Assembly (NCBI GenBank): GCA_027295475.1
Contig: JAPUKV010000017.1
Location: 1 to 5,011, forward strand
Direction: 5' to 3'
DNA from: Pseudomonadota bacterium
Lineage (GTDB): Bacteria; Pseudomonadota; Gammaproteobacteria; Woeseiales; Woeseiaceae
DNA length: 5,011 bases
The notes under the pieces were generated by a model. The model saw only the letters and a list, made by a program, of their open reading frames with translations. It did not search any database and was not told where the DNA came from. How positions within the stretch are numbered: the first letter of the stretch is position 1; every line of letters begins with the position of its first letter. Below are positions 1 through 5,011 of the stretch, piece by piece. A program made the translations under genes and the position numbers.

Positions 1-209
1 GGTGAATACCAGCTGTGATCCATGCGGCCGCGGCCGGCGGTCTGGTTCTCAGCCAGTGCGACGCGATACCGGCCCGGCGCCGGGCAACGCTGCTTGAGGA
101 GATAGCTATTCGTAGACTCGATCTCGGAAAACACTTCGAGAATGTCGAGATGGGAGCGAATTTCTCTACTGATGGCGTCGCGAATTCTGTCAGCGGTCAG
201 CGAATTCAT
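1..209 (-). CDS. birA: Biotin--[acetyl-CoA-carboxylase] ligase, N-terminal part (cut by window edge)
   Basis: Translating the minus strand from the ATG at 209-207 gives an open frame of 69 residues that leaves the window at base 1. Residues 31-34 are ESTN followed by SYLL, and residues 50-62 read VALAENQTAGRGR. These are the two hallmark motifs of the biotin protein ligase catalytic domain, which makes biotinyl-AMP and transfers biotin to a lysine of the carboxylase carrier protein BCCP in the cytosol. ESTN begins only about 30 residues in, whereas the E. coli protein has an N-terminal DNA-binding domain before it. This copy therefore lacks the repressor domain and is probably a pure ligase. 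The start is fixed by a 4-base ATGA overlap with the plsY stop, and there is no clear ribosome site of its own, so translational coupling is likely. The motif continues MDHSW where most relatives read xGRxW. The family call is firm; the rest of the protein is unseen. Confidence 0.88.
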   Translation of the reverse strand, partial: MNSLTADRIRDAISREIRSHLDILEVFSEIESTNSYLLKQRCPAPGRYRVALAENQTAGRGRMDHSWYS

Positions 210-865
210 TTCGTTGGTTCGTGCTGTCTTCGAAATAACATCAGGCGCACCTGTCTTGATTCAGATCCGTCACGCATGCGCTGAAGATTGGAGCGGTGCG
301 TGAAAATGATCATCAGGATCATGGTGACGCAGTAAATAAAAAGTGGCTGAGCGTCGGGAAATCGGGTTGCCTCTATGAAGATCGGCGCGGTGATTGTGGC
401 AGCTATCTTTGCGAATCCGACGTAGCCGAACGACGTCAACACGATCGCCCAGGCGAGGAGAACCGGCAACAGCAGCGCGGGAGACAAAACAACGCGCGTA
501 CCGCCCAGGGTTGCGGCCCCTTTCCCGCCTTTGAAATTATGCCACATCGGCCAGACATGACCGATAACTGCAGCGGCCGCACAACAAAGCATAAGCCACT
601 CTCGCGAAAGCGTGGGATCGGTGCCCACGTACGGCAAGTTGAGTCCGGGGACGACGCCAGCGCCCAGCGCGCCTTTGCCGACATCGATAATCACGACGCC
701 GAGCGCAAATATCCAGCCCTGCGTGCGCAGCGCGTTGGTTCCGCCGGCGTTGCCACTACCCATGGTCCGGATATCCACACCGCCCCGAAACCAGCCGACA
801 ACCATTGACCCCATCACCGAGCCAACGAAGTAACTGAGTAGAAACTTGACGCTGAGTTCTAACAT
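206..865 (-). CDS. plsY: Glycerol-3-phosphate acyltransferase PlsY (acyl-phosphate dependent)
   Basis: PlsY is an inner-membrane enzyme that moves an acyl group from acyl-phosphate (made by PlsX) to sn-glycerol-3-phosphate, giving 1-acyl-glycerol-3-phosphate, the first step of phospholipid synthesis. All three family motifs are visible. Motif 1 is GSGNAGGTNALR at 36-47, with S37, N39, N44 and R47. Motif 2 is GHVWPMWHNFKGGKGAAT at 102-119, with the glycine-rich phosphate loop. Motif 3 has H190, N193, G200 and E202 in HRSNLQRMRDGSE. Hydrophobic segments near 5-25, 51-72, 90-108, 126-146 and 172-189 fit the usual five-pass topology. At 219 residues it is slightly longer than the common ~200. The family's usual YVSLASI segment reads YVGFAKI at 148-154, a mild oddity. 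No strong Shine-Dalgarno lies before the ATG. It ends in an ATGA overlap with birA and is divergent from the lipid kinase gene. Confidence 0.96.
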   Translation of the reverse strand: MLELSVKFLLSYFVGSVMGSMVVGWFRGGVDIRTMGSGNAGGTNALRTQGWIFALGVVIIDVGKGALGAGVVPGLNLPYVGTDPTLSREWLMLCCAAAAVIGHVWPMWHNFKGGKGAATLGGTRVVLSPALLLPVLLAWAIVLTSFGYVGFAKIAATITAPIFIEATRFPDAQPLFIYCVTMILMIIFTHRSNLQRMRDGSESRQVRLMLFRRQHEPTK

Positions 866-903
866 TTACGAACAACGAGAATTTTTGAACCAGGGAGGCG
901 GAC

Positions 904-912
904 ATTGTAGCA
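904..912 (-). promoter_or_regulatory. Candidate extended -10 promoter for plsY-birA
   Basis: Read on the minus strand these bases are TGCTACAAT, a good match to the extended -10 consensus TGnTATAAT. The hexamer would place the transcription start near 897, about 30 bases before the plsY ATG. No convincing -35 box is seen 16-18 bases upstream, which is tolerated by extended -10 promoters. The element lies in the 63-base gap between the divergent plsY and lipid kinase genes. It is a sequence match only; short AT-rich matches can arise by chance. Confidence 0.35.
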
Positions 913-928
913 TCAGGGCACCAGAGCA

Positions 929-1843
929 TTGGGCGATCAAGTAGTGCAAAACCGCCCCATTCCGCTTTTTATTAATCCGGTCGCGGGCAGAGGACGCGCC
1001 GCACGCCATGCTGAATCGATCTGCCGCTTGCTGGCTGACAACGGCGTGGCTCATGAAGAGATTCACAGCACTGCCGTTGGTGATATTGAATACAAAGTTT
1101 TTACGGCTGCGTCCGCAGGTGCGGATCGAATAATCGTTGCCGGCGGTGACGGCAGCGTTCACGAGGCAGTTAACGGAATCCTGCAATCCGCTTCACAAAC
1201 TGCACTCGGCGTGATTCCGCTAGGTACCGGCAACGACTTCGCCAAAGCGTGTTCAATCCCAGTGCACTGGGAAGACGCAACCAGGTTGCTCGCTGACCGG
1301 ATCAGCAATGACATGCCGTCGCGGTACATCGACGCCGGTCGCATGAATGATAGATACTTCGCCAACGGCGCCGGCATCGGCTTTGATGCAAAAATCAATC
1401 AGATTGCGCGCAGCAATCGTCTGCCATTTGGCGATCTGGTTTACCTCATTGCGGTTTTCCAGGGCGTCTGGGACGGCGTAATTACACCGGGCGTAAGGAT
1501 GCGCTACGACTCAACTGAGTACGACGGTCCCGTTACGCTCGTGGAGGTTTGTAACGGCTCATCTGTCGGCGGCATGTTTGAGATAGCGCCTATGGCGAAA
1601 AACGACGACGGATATCTCGATCTGGTTTTTATTAAGCCCGTTGGGCGGCTGCGGATCTTTGCGTTGCTACCGCGGTTAATGACGGGCAGCCATATCAGCG
1701 CACCGGAAGTGACGTGTGCGAGAGTCAAATCGGTCAGGCTGATTGCGGAAGGACCAGTGCCGTCGCATCTCGATGGTGAAATCCAGGCACTGCAGACAGA
1801 ATTCAGAATCGAGATTCTGCAGCGTTCACTGGCAATTCTGTGA
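929..1843 (+). CDS. Diacylglycerol kinase-like lipid kinase (DagK/YegS/BmrU family)
   Basis: This 304-residue cytosolic or peripheral-membrane protein has the two-domain layout of the bacterial DagK/YegS lipid kinases, which phosphorylate diacylglycerol or related lipids with ATP. An NPVAGRGRA motif is at 16-24. The nucleotide-binding GGDGS is at 72-76, where GGDGT is the commoner form. PLGTGNDFA follows at 97-105, GAGIGFDA at 147-154, DDGYLDLV at 226-233 and the C-terminal LDGE at 281-284. Length is normal for the family. The start is uncertain: the longest frame begins at TTG 929, with AGGG at 915-918 as a possible ribosome site 10 bases away. An in-frame GTG at 944 would start five codons later and put the NPxAG motif nearer its usual position. 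The gene diverges from plsY, so both sides of the gap deal with phosphatidate supply. Substrate is not readable from sequence; sphingosine- or phosphatidylglycerol-type kinases of the same family are alternatives. Confidence 0.92.
   Translation: MGDQVVQNRPIPLFINPVAGRGRAARHAESICRLLADNGVAHEEIHSTAVGDIEYKVFTAASAGADRIIVAGGDGSVHEAVNGILQSASQTALGVIPLGTGNDFAKACSIPVHWEDATRLLADRISNDMPSRYIDAGRMNDRYFANGAGIGFDAKINQIARSNRLPFGDLVYLIAVFQGVWDGVITPGVRMRYDSTEYDGPVTLVEVCNGSSVGGMFEIAPMAKNDDGYLDLVFIKPVGRLRIFALLPRLMTGSHISAPEVTCARVKSVRLIAEGPVPSHLDGEIQALQTEFRIEILQRSLAIL
1790..1822. repeat. Nested short inverted repeats near the 3' end of the lipid kinase gene
   Basis: CAGAATC at 1804-1810 and GATTCTG at 1813-1819 are perfect inverted copies separated by two bases. 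CTGCAGA at 1790-1796 and TCTGCAG at 1816-1822 form a second, overlapping pair. The bases lie inside the coding region, about 20 bases before the stop, so they could form a hairpin in the end of the mRNA. There is no following T-run, so this is not a standard intrinsic terminator. It may be only a by-product of codon choice. Confidence 0.3.
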
Positions 1844-1849
1844 GGGCAT

Positions 1850-1880
1850 CGAATCGCCCGCTTAGGAAGGGCTCCTACGA
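1850..1880 (-). repeat. Degenerate REP-like element between convergent genes
   Basis: Read on the minus strand this stretch starts TCGTAGGAGCCC and ends GCGGGCGATTCG. That resembles the GTAGGAGC...GCGATTC repeats scattered between genes in many Pseudomonas, Xanthomonas and related gammaproteobacteria (recalled from general knowledge, not searched). GCCC at 1856-1859 can pair with GGGC at 1869-1872. Alternatively TAGGA at 1863-1867 can pair with TCCTA at 1873-1877. Such elements typically sit between convergent genes and can act as weak bidirectional terminators or mRNA stabilisers. The 12-base GAATCGCCCGCT at 1851-1862 recurs at 1907-1918. Only one near-complete copy is visible, so membership in a genomic family is inferred. 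Confidence 0.4.
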
Positions 1881-1887
1881 CACTCCG

Positions 1888-3717
1888 TCATATTTTCTTG
1901 ATATCGGAATCGCCCGCTAGCCAGGCAGTGCGCATTTTCTCTGTCCCGGCGTCGGGATCGCTTTGCAGTTCAAGGTAACAGGTGTCCTCGGGCGGCGCAG
2001 CAAGCTTGACTCGGAATTTCATCAAATGTTCGTCACGAAATGCCGATATGGTGACGGTGTCGCCAACGTGATGCTCTCTTAATCGTTCATCCAGGTTGGC
2101 GGCATTCAGCTGTAAATCGTCCAGGGCCACGGCCAGATCTCCCGGCGCAATGCCGCCTTTCTCTGCCGGGCTTCCAGAGTGCACGACGCGAAACACGCTT
2201 TTGCCCGCCCGATCCGCAAGCACGGCGCCAAGCCATGGCGGCAGTGTCTTGTCTTTCGCCGCTGGCTTGCCGCCTTTGTCTGCGCTGTTATTCGCAGGAC
2301 GCATCCGCAGATCGACGCCAACTTCCCTGAGTAAGCCGTGCAACGGGAGATCGATCGTACCTCTTACAAATCGCTCGAAAAAGTCGGCAAGCTCCAGTCC
2401 CGAAACTTCGCGTGCGATGGTCTCGAGGCCGCGCTCGGGCATACCTTCCGATGATTCACCGTATTGCGACCAGACTTCGCGCATGACATCGTCCAGAGTG
2501 CACTTGCCTTTCGACTCTTTTCGTAGCGTCAGGTCCAGTGCCAGGGCAACCAGCGAACCCTTGGTGTAATAACTGACCATTGCATTGCTCGAGTTCGCGT
2601 CCTGCCGGTAAAAGTGGGTCCATGCATCAAAGCTTGACGCTTCGATGGTCTGCCGAAACCTTCCTCGCGTTCGAGTCAGGCTCGTGATCGCTCGCGCAAT
2701 ATGTGCAAGGTAGCTATTGGTTGTTATCAACCCGGCGCGAACCAGGACCAGGTGATCGTAGTAAGAGGTAATGCCCTCGAAAACCCAAAGGAGTCCGGTA
2801 TGTACCTCAGAACGTAAATCATAAGGCGAAAATTTCGCGGGCCTTATGCGCTTGACGTGCCACAGATGAAAATACTCGTGACTGCAAAGCCCGAGAAACT
2901 TTCGATAGTTCTCACCGACACCGGACTCGCCGCGCCTGGGCAGGTCGCGCCTGCTGCAGGAAAGACTGGATGACCATCGATGTTCGAGTCCACCGTATGC
3001 GTCTTGTTGCACGTACAGAAGGAACACGTAACGATCAAGATTCCTCGGCGCGCCCATTAGCTTTAGCTGGTAGGTGCACAGTGTCGAGAGATCGTGGCAG
3101 ATCCTTGCCATATCGAAGTGCGCATGACCACGAACGGCGATGACATGCGGAATACCACCAGCCTCGAATTCGCCGATAAGGATGTTACCCATTTCGACCG
3201 GATGATCGATAAGTTCCGCATAATCTTTTGCAGCAAATGTACCGAAGCCATATTGCCCGGCCGCGACCACCGGCATTGAGGTCGCAATTCGCCATTCACC
3301 GCATGCTGCGCCACCGGGCGGGCGGATTTCGAGCTCGCACACCTGATTTTCCTGCCCGACCACCGCAGGAAAAACACAGGCGCCGTCAAAAAACCCATGT
3401 GTCGTGTCAAGGTGAGCGCCCCTGACGTTAAGGTCATAGGCGTAAATCTCGGCGGTCAACGTGATGGCAACATCGCAGGCATCTGCCTGCCAACTGCTCT
3501 TGTCGATTTTGCTCAGGCCAATTTCCTGTCCGTCCGCATCTGCGCGAATCGAGACAACGTGCCGGGCGAGGTCCCGGATCATATAACTGCCCGGCACCCA
3601 GGCAGCGATCGAGAATACCTGACCCGACGGGTCCGGCTTGGCAACCGTCAACGTTACTTCAAAAAGGTGCGCGCTGAGGTCCTTTGGCGTGATGCAATAT
3701 TGGTGAGGCTTGGACAT
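1888..3717 (-). CDS. M61-family metallopeptidase (glycyl aminopeptidase type) with PDZ domain
   Basis: A 609-residue zinc peptidase of MEROPS family M61, whose studied members cleave N-terminal glycine or alanine from peptides. The N-terminal beta domain carries the typical VPGSYMIRDLARH at 41-53. GGLEH follows at 242-246. The zinc-binding HEYFH is at 280-284 (H280 and H284 ligands, E281 catalytic), followed by LWHVKRIRP. The third ligand is probably E314 in WVFEGITSYY. YYTKGSLVALALDLTLR at 383-399 is another conserved stretch. A linker near 475-492 leads to a PDZ domain at about 494-573, which often binds peptide C-termini. No signal peptide or membrane segment is seen, so a cytosolic location is likely. 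The start at 3717 has only a weak purine-rich site (GGCGAG) upstream, but the N-terminus fits the family. It follows the ArgZ-like gene by 32 bases, suggesting an operon. The last codons include a copy of the neighbouring repeat core, so the C-terminal tail may be repeat-derived. Confidence 0.95.
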   Translation of the reverse strand: MSKPHQYCITPKDLSAHLFEVTLTVAKPDPSGQVFSIAAWVPGSYMIRDLARHVVSIRADADGQEIGLSKIDKSSWQADACDVAITLTAEIYAYDLNVRGAHLDTTHGFFDGACVFPAVVGQENQVCELEIRPPGGAACGEWRIATSMPVVAAGQYGFGTFAAKDYAELIDHPVEMGNILIGEFEAGGIPHVIAVRGHAHFDMARICHDLSTLCTYQLKLMGAPRNLDRYVFLLYVQQDAYGGLEHRWSSSLSCSRRDLPRRGESGVGENYRKFLGLCSHEYFHLWHVKRIRPAKFSPYDLRSEVHTGLLWVFEGITSYYDHLVLVRAGLITTNSYLAHIARAITSLTRTRGRFRQTIEASSFDAWTHFYRQDANSSNAMVSYYTKGSLVALALDLTLRKESKGKCTLDDVMREVWSQYGESSEGMPERGLETIAREVSGLELADFFERFVRGTIDLPLHGLLREVGVDLRMRPANNSADKGGKPAAKDKTLPPWLGAVLADRAGKSVFRVVHSGSPAEKGGIAPGDLAVALDDLQLNAANLDERLREHHVGDTVTISAFRDEHLMKFRVKLAAPPEDTCYLELQSDPDAGTEKMRTAWLAGDSDIKKI

Positions 3718-3749
3718 TGTTCTTGTTCTCGCCGGCCGTCGGTTAGTTG

Positions 3750-4580
3750 CTAGCTGCTGCGCGTTTCCTTAAGTTTTAGTGTCAGGCACTTTGCCGACCC
3801 GCCGGCTTTAAGGAACTCGGACAGTCCGACTTCCCGTACCTTGAAGCCTGCCAACATCAACCTGGCCTTCAGCGGATCCGATGCCTTGTGCAATATTACT
3901 GTGTCGCCGACATTAACCGCATTACAGGCAAAATTTCCGGCATCCATGGTGTCGACGATGATCCTTTTGTGGGGCGGGATCCGGGTCTCAATTGCAATGC
4001 GGGAATCGAAATCGAATGCCGGCGGATGATACATCAGGAACCCGTCTGTCAGCGGACAAAAGCAGGTATCGATATGGTAGAAACGCGAGTCGATCAGCTT
4101 GATGGAAATCAGTTCAACATCGAAGAACTTCTGAATCTCAGCGTGCGCCTCGATTTCCGTGCGATAACCGTAACCCGTCCATAACCACGGGCCGCCTCTG
4201 TCAAACAGGCAATCTCCTGCGCCTTCGAAGCCGATTTTTTCGTCGAGATCCAGTAATTCGAAACCGTTGTCACGAAACCATTTCTTGTAATGTACTTCCT
4301 CCGGCCGCCGTTCCTGCGGCATGAAATGACTGGCGACGGCCTTGTCACCATAAACAGCGCCGGCGTTTGCCGTGAAAACCAGGTCCGGCAGACCCGCCTG
4401 TGGCTCGATTTCGGCAATCTCCACGTATTCCGCGATCGTATCCCGTAATGACTGCCACTGCGTATTGGCCAAATCGATGTCCAGCGAACTCTCATGTCCT
4501 GCCATCCAGGGATTGATAACGTAGTCGACCGTGAAGTAGTCCGGTCGGCACATGAGAATTTTGTTGCGGGCGTTACCCAT
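3750..4580 (-). CDS. Guanidino-modifying enzyme, ArgZ-like arginine dihydrolase or DDAH family
   Basis: This 276-residue protein belongs to the amidinotransferase/DDAH/arginine deiminase superfamily, cytosolic hydrolases that use a catalytic Cys to attack the guanidino carbon. CRPDYFTVDYVINPWM at 11-26 and LPDLVFTANAG at 64-74 are typical of this subgroup. The acidic residues E119 and D123 lie in FEGAGD, the catalytic His is H169 in YHIDTCFCPL, and the nucleophile is C265 in GGSAKCLTLKL. N72, H169 and C265 align with a constant +1 shift to Asn71, His168 and Cys264 of cyanobacterial ArgZ as I remember them. ArgZ converts arginine to ornithine, carbon dioxide and two ammonia. A dimethylarginine hydrolase (giving citrulline) or plain arginine deiminase remain possible. 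There is no fused ornithine-processing domain of the cyanobacterial AgrE kind. It lies 33 bases after the CtlX-like gene and 32 before the M61 gene, all on one strand. The ATG at 4580 has GGAA about ten bases upstream. Confidence 0.87.
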   Translation of the reverse strand: MGNARNKILMCRPDYFTVDYVINPWMAGHESSLDIDLANTQWQSLRDTIAEYVEIAEIEPQAGLPDLVFTANAGAVYGDKAVASHFMPQERRPEEVHYKKWFRDNGFELLDLDEKIGFEGAGDCLFDRGGPWLWTGYGYRTEIEAHAEIQKFFDVELISIKLIDSRFYHIDTCFCPLTDGFLMYHPPAFDFDSRIAIETRIPPHKRIIVDTMDAGNFACNAVNVGDTVILHKASDPLKARLMLAGFKVREVGLSEFLKAGGSAKCLTLKLKETRSS

Positions 4581-4613
4581 GCAGTGGATTCCGGAAAAAT
4601 GGCACGATTGTTC

Positions 4614-5011
4614 TTATTCCTGAATTGCAGAGGTTTGCAGGATCGGCAAATGAATTTCTGCCAGCATGCAACGAACGCTGCCACCTGCCGAGCTTTCGAT
4701 TTTTTCTATGGGCGCGCTGACAATTTGCGCATAGGCTGAAATTTTTTCGAGTTGTGATGCTGTCAGAGACTCGCGAGCCTGCTCCGACATCGCAATTACA
4801 CGTTGGCCGAACGATGATCTGAGTTCGAGCATGTTGCCGGCGAACGAATTCATTTGGTCGAAAGTCAGCTTAAGCACCTGGTGTCCGGTTCCCGCAAGGC
4901 TCTGGATTACCGCCTCGCGCTGATCTTCGCGCGGAATCGCCTCGTCGCAGATAACTGCCAGCTCCTCACCGACATTCATCAATACGTTGGTGTGATATAT
5001 CAACTCCCCGT
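4614..5011 (-). CDS. ctlX: CtlX-like citrulline/arginine hydrolase, C-terminal part (5' end outside window)
   Basis: The frame is open from the window edge to a TAA at 4616-4614. The TTG at 5003 is internal, because the sequence before it continues in frame as GEL and reads GELIYHTNV, a conserved core of this family. The visible ~132 residues keep YHTNV (catalytic His codon at 4994-4992), then FAGNMLEL, AMSEQAR and GGSVRCMLAEIHLP near the end (nucleophile Cys codon at 4670-4668). This pattern matches the CtlX group of the amidinotransferase superfamily, normally about 300 residues, so more than half of the N-terminal part lies to the right. CtlX is linked in Francisella to citrulline use and is thought to release ornithine, carbon dioxide and ammonia. 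It is probably the first visible gene of the operon with the ArgZ-like enzyme. The family call is solid; the substrate is inferred. Confidence 0.86.
   Translation of the reverse strand, partial: GELIYHTNVLMNVGEELAVICDEAIPREDQREAVIQSLAGTGHQVLKLTFDQMNSFAGNMLELRSSFGQRVIAMSEQARESLTASQLEKISAYAQIVSAPIEKIESSAGGSVRCMLAEIHLPILQTSAIQE

Noticed and set aside
72..85. 14-base perfect palindrome GCCCGGCGCCGGGC
   Set aside because: It lies inside birA coding sequence, encodes ordinary residues (CPAPG), and is expected occasionally in GC-rich DNA.
182..207. Two GAATTC sites 14 bases apart with a repeated TCAGCG
   Set aside because: The bases are explained by birA codons near its start; the repeat is too short to suggest a regulatory site.
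15..284. Plus-strand open frame of 89 codons at the left end
   Set aside because: It is antisense to the plsY end and birA start, has no recognisable domain, and the minus strand carries clear biotin-ligase motifs here.
296..808. Plus-strand open frame of 170 codons
   Set aside because: Antisense shadow of plsY with low-complexity, charge-rich composition; all three PlsY motifs are on the other strand.
866..1186. Minus-strand open frame upstream of plsY
   Set aside because: It overlaps the lipid kinase N-terminal domain including GGDGS in antisense and shows no family features.
1844..1859. GGGC/GCCC hairpin just after the lipid kinase stop as a terminator
   Set aside because: The stem has only four pairs with an 8-base loop and no T-run follows.
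2096..2569. Plus-strand open frame of 157 codons
   Set aside because: Ser/Arg-rich antisense shadow of the M61 C-terminal and PDZ region.
4109..4684. Minus-strand open frame of 191 codons in another frame
   Set aside because: It overlaps both guanidino-enzyme genes in a shifted frame. The motif-bearing frames are continuous, so it is a shadow rather than evidence of a frameshift.

Overview
The window looks like chromosomal housekeeping DNA of a Gram-negative bacterium, most likely a marine or soil gammaproteobacterium (for example a Woeseia- or Steroidobacter-like lineage). This is inferred from protein style, a GC content a little above half, compact gene packing and a degenerate repeat typical of gammaproteobacteria. 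No tRNA, rRNA, CRISPR, transposon or phage gene was seen. Nearly every base lies in one of six protein genes, and no gene-free stretch exceeds about 65 bases.

Left part (1-1843): a minus-strand pair, plsY followed by the start of birA, joined by a 4-base ATGA overlap. birA runs off the left edge. It is not an obvious open frame from the plus strand, but its biotin-ligase motifs are clear. Divergent from plsY, across a 63-base gap, is a plus-strand diacylglycerol-kinase-like lipid kinase. The acyltransferase that makes lysophosphatidate and a kinase that can recycle diacylglycerol to phosphatidate therefore share one upstream region.

Right part (1888-5011): three minus-strand genes with gaps of about 32 bases, probably one operon read from right to left. 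They are a CtlX-like citrulline/arginine-family hydrolase (5' end beyond the window), a second guanidino-modifying enzyme resembling arginine dihydrolase ArgZ/DDAH, and an M61-family metallopeptidase with a C-terminal PDZ domain. The first two belong to the same fold superfamily and each keeps its Cys and His catalytic residues. This points to catabolism of arginine, citrulline or methylated arginine to ornithine.

The lipid kinase and the M61 gene converge at 1843/1888. The 44 bases between them hold no clear intrinsic terminator but do hold a degenerate REP-like repeat, part of which recurs inside the last codons of the M61 gene. I see no wholly new system. The most interesting points are the tandem guanidino enzymes, the ArgZ-type asparagine in one of them, and the repeat at the convergent junction.
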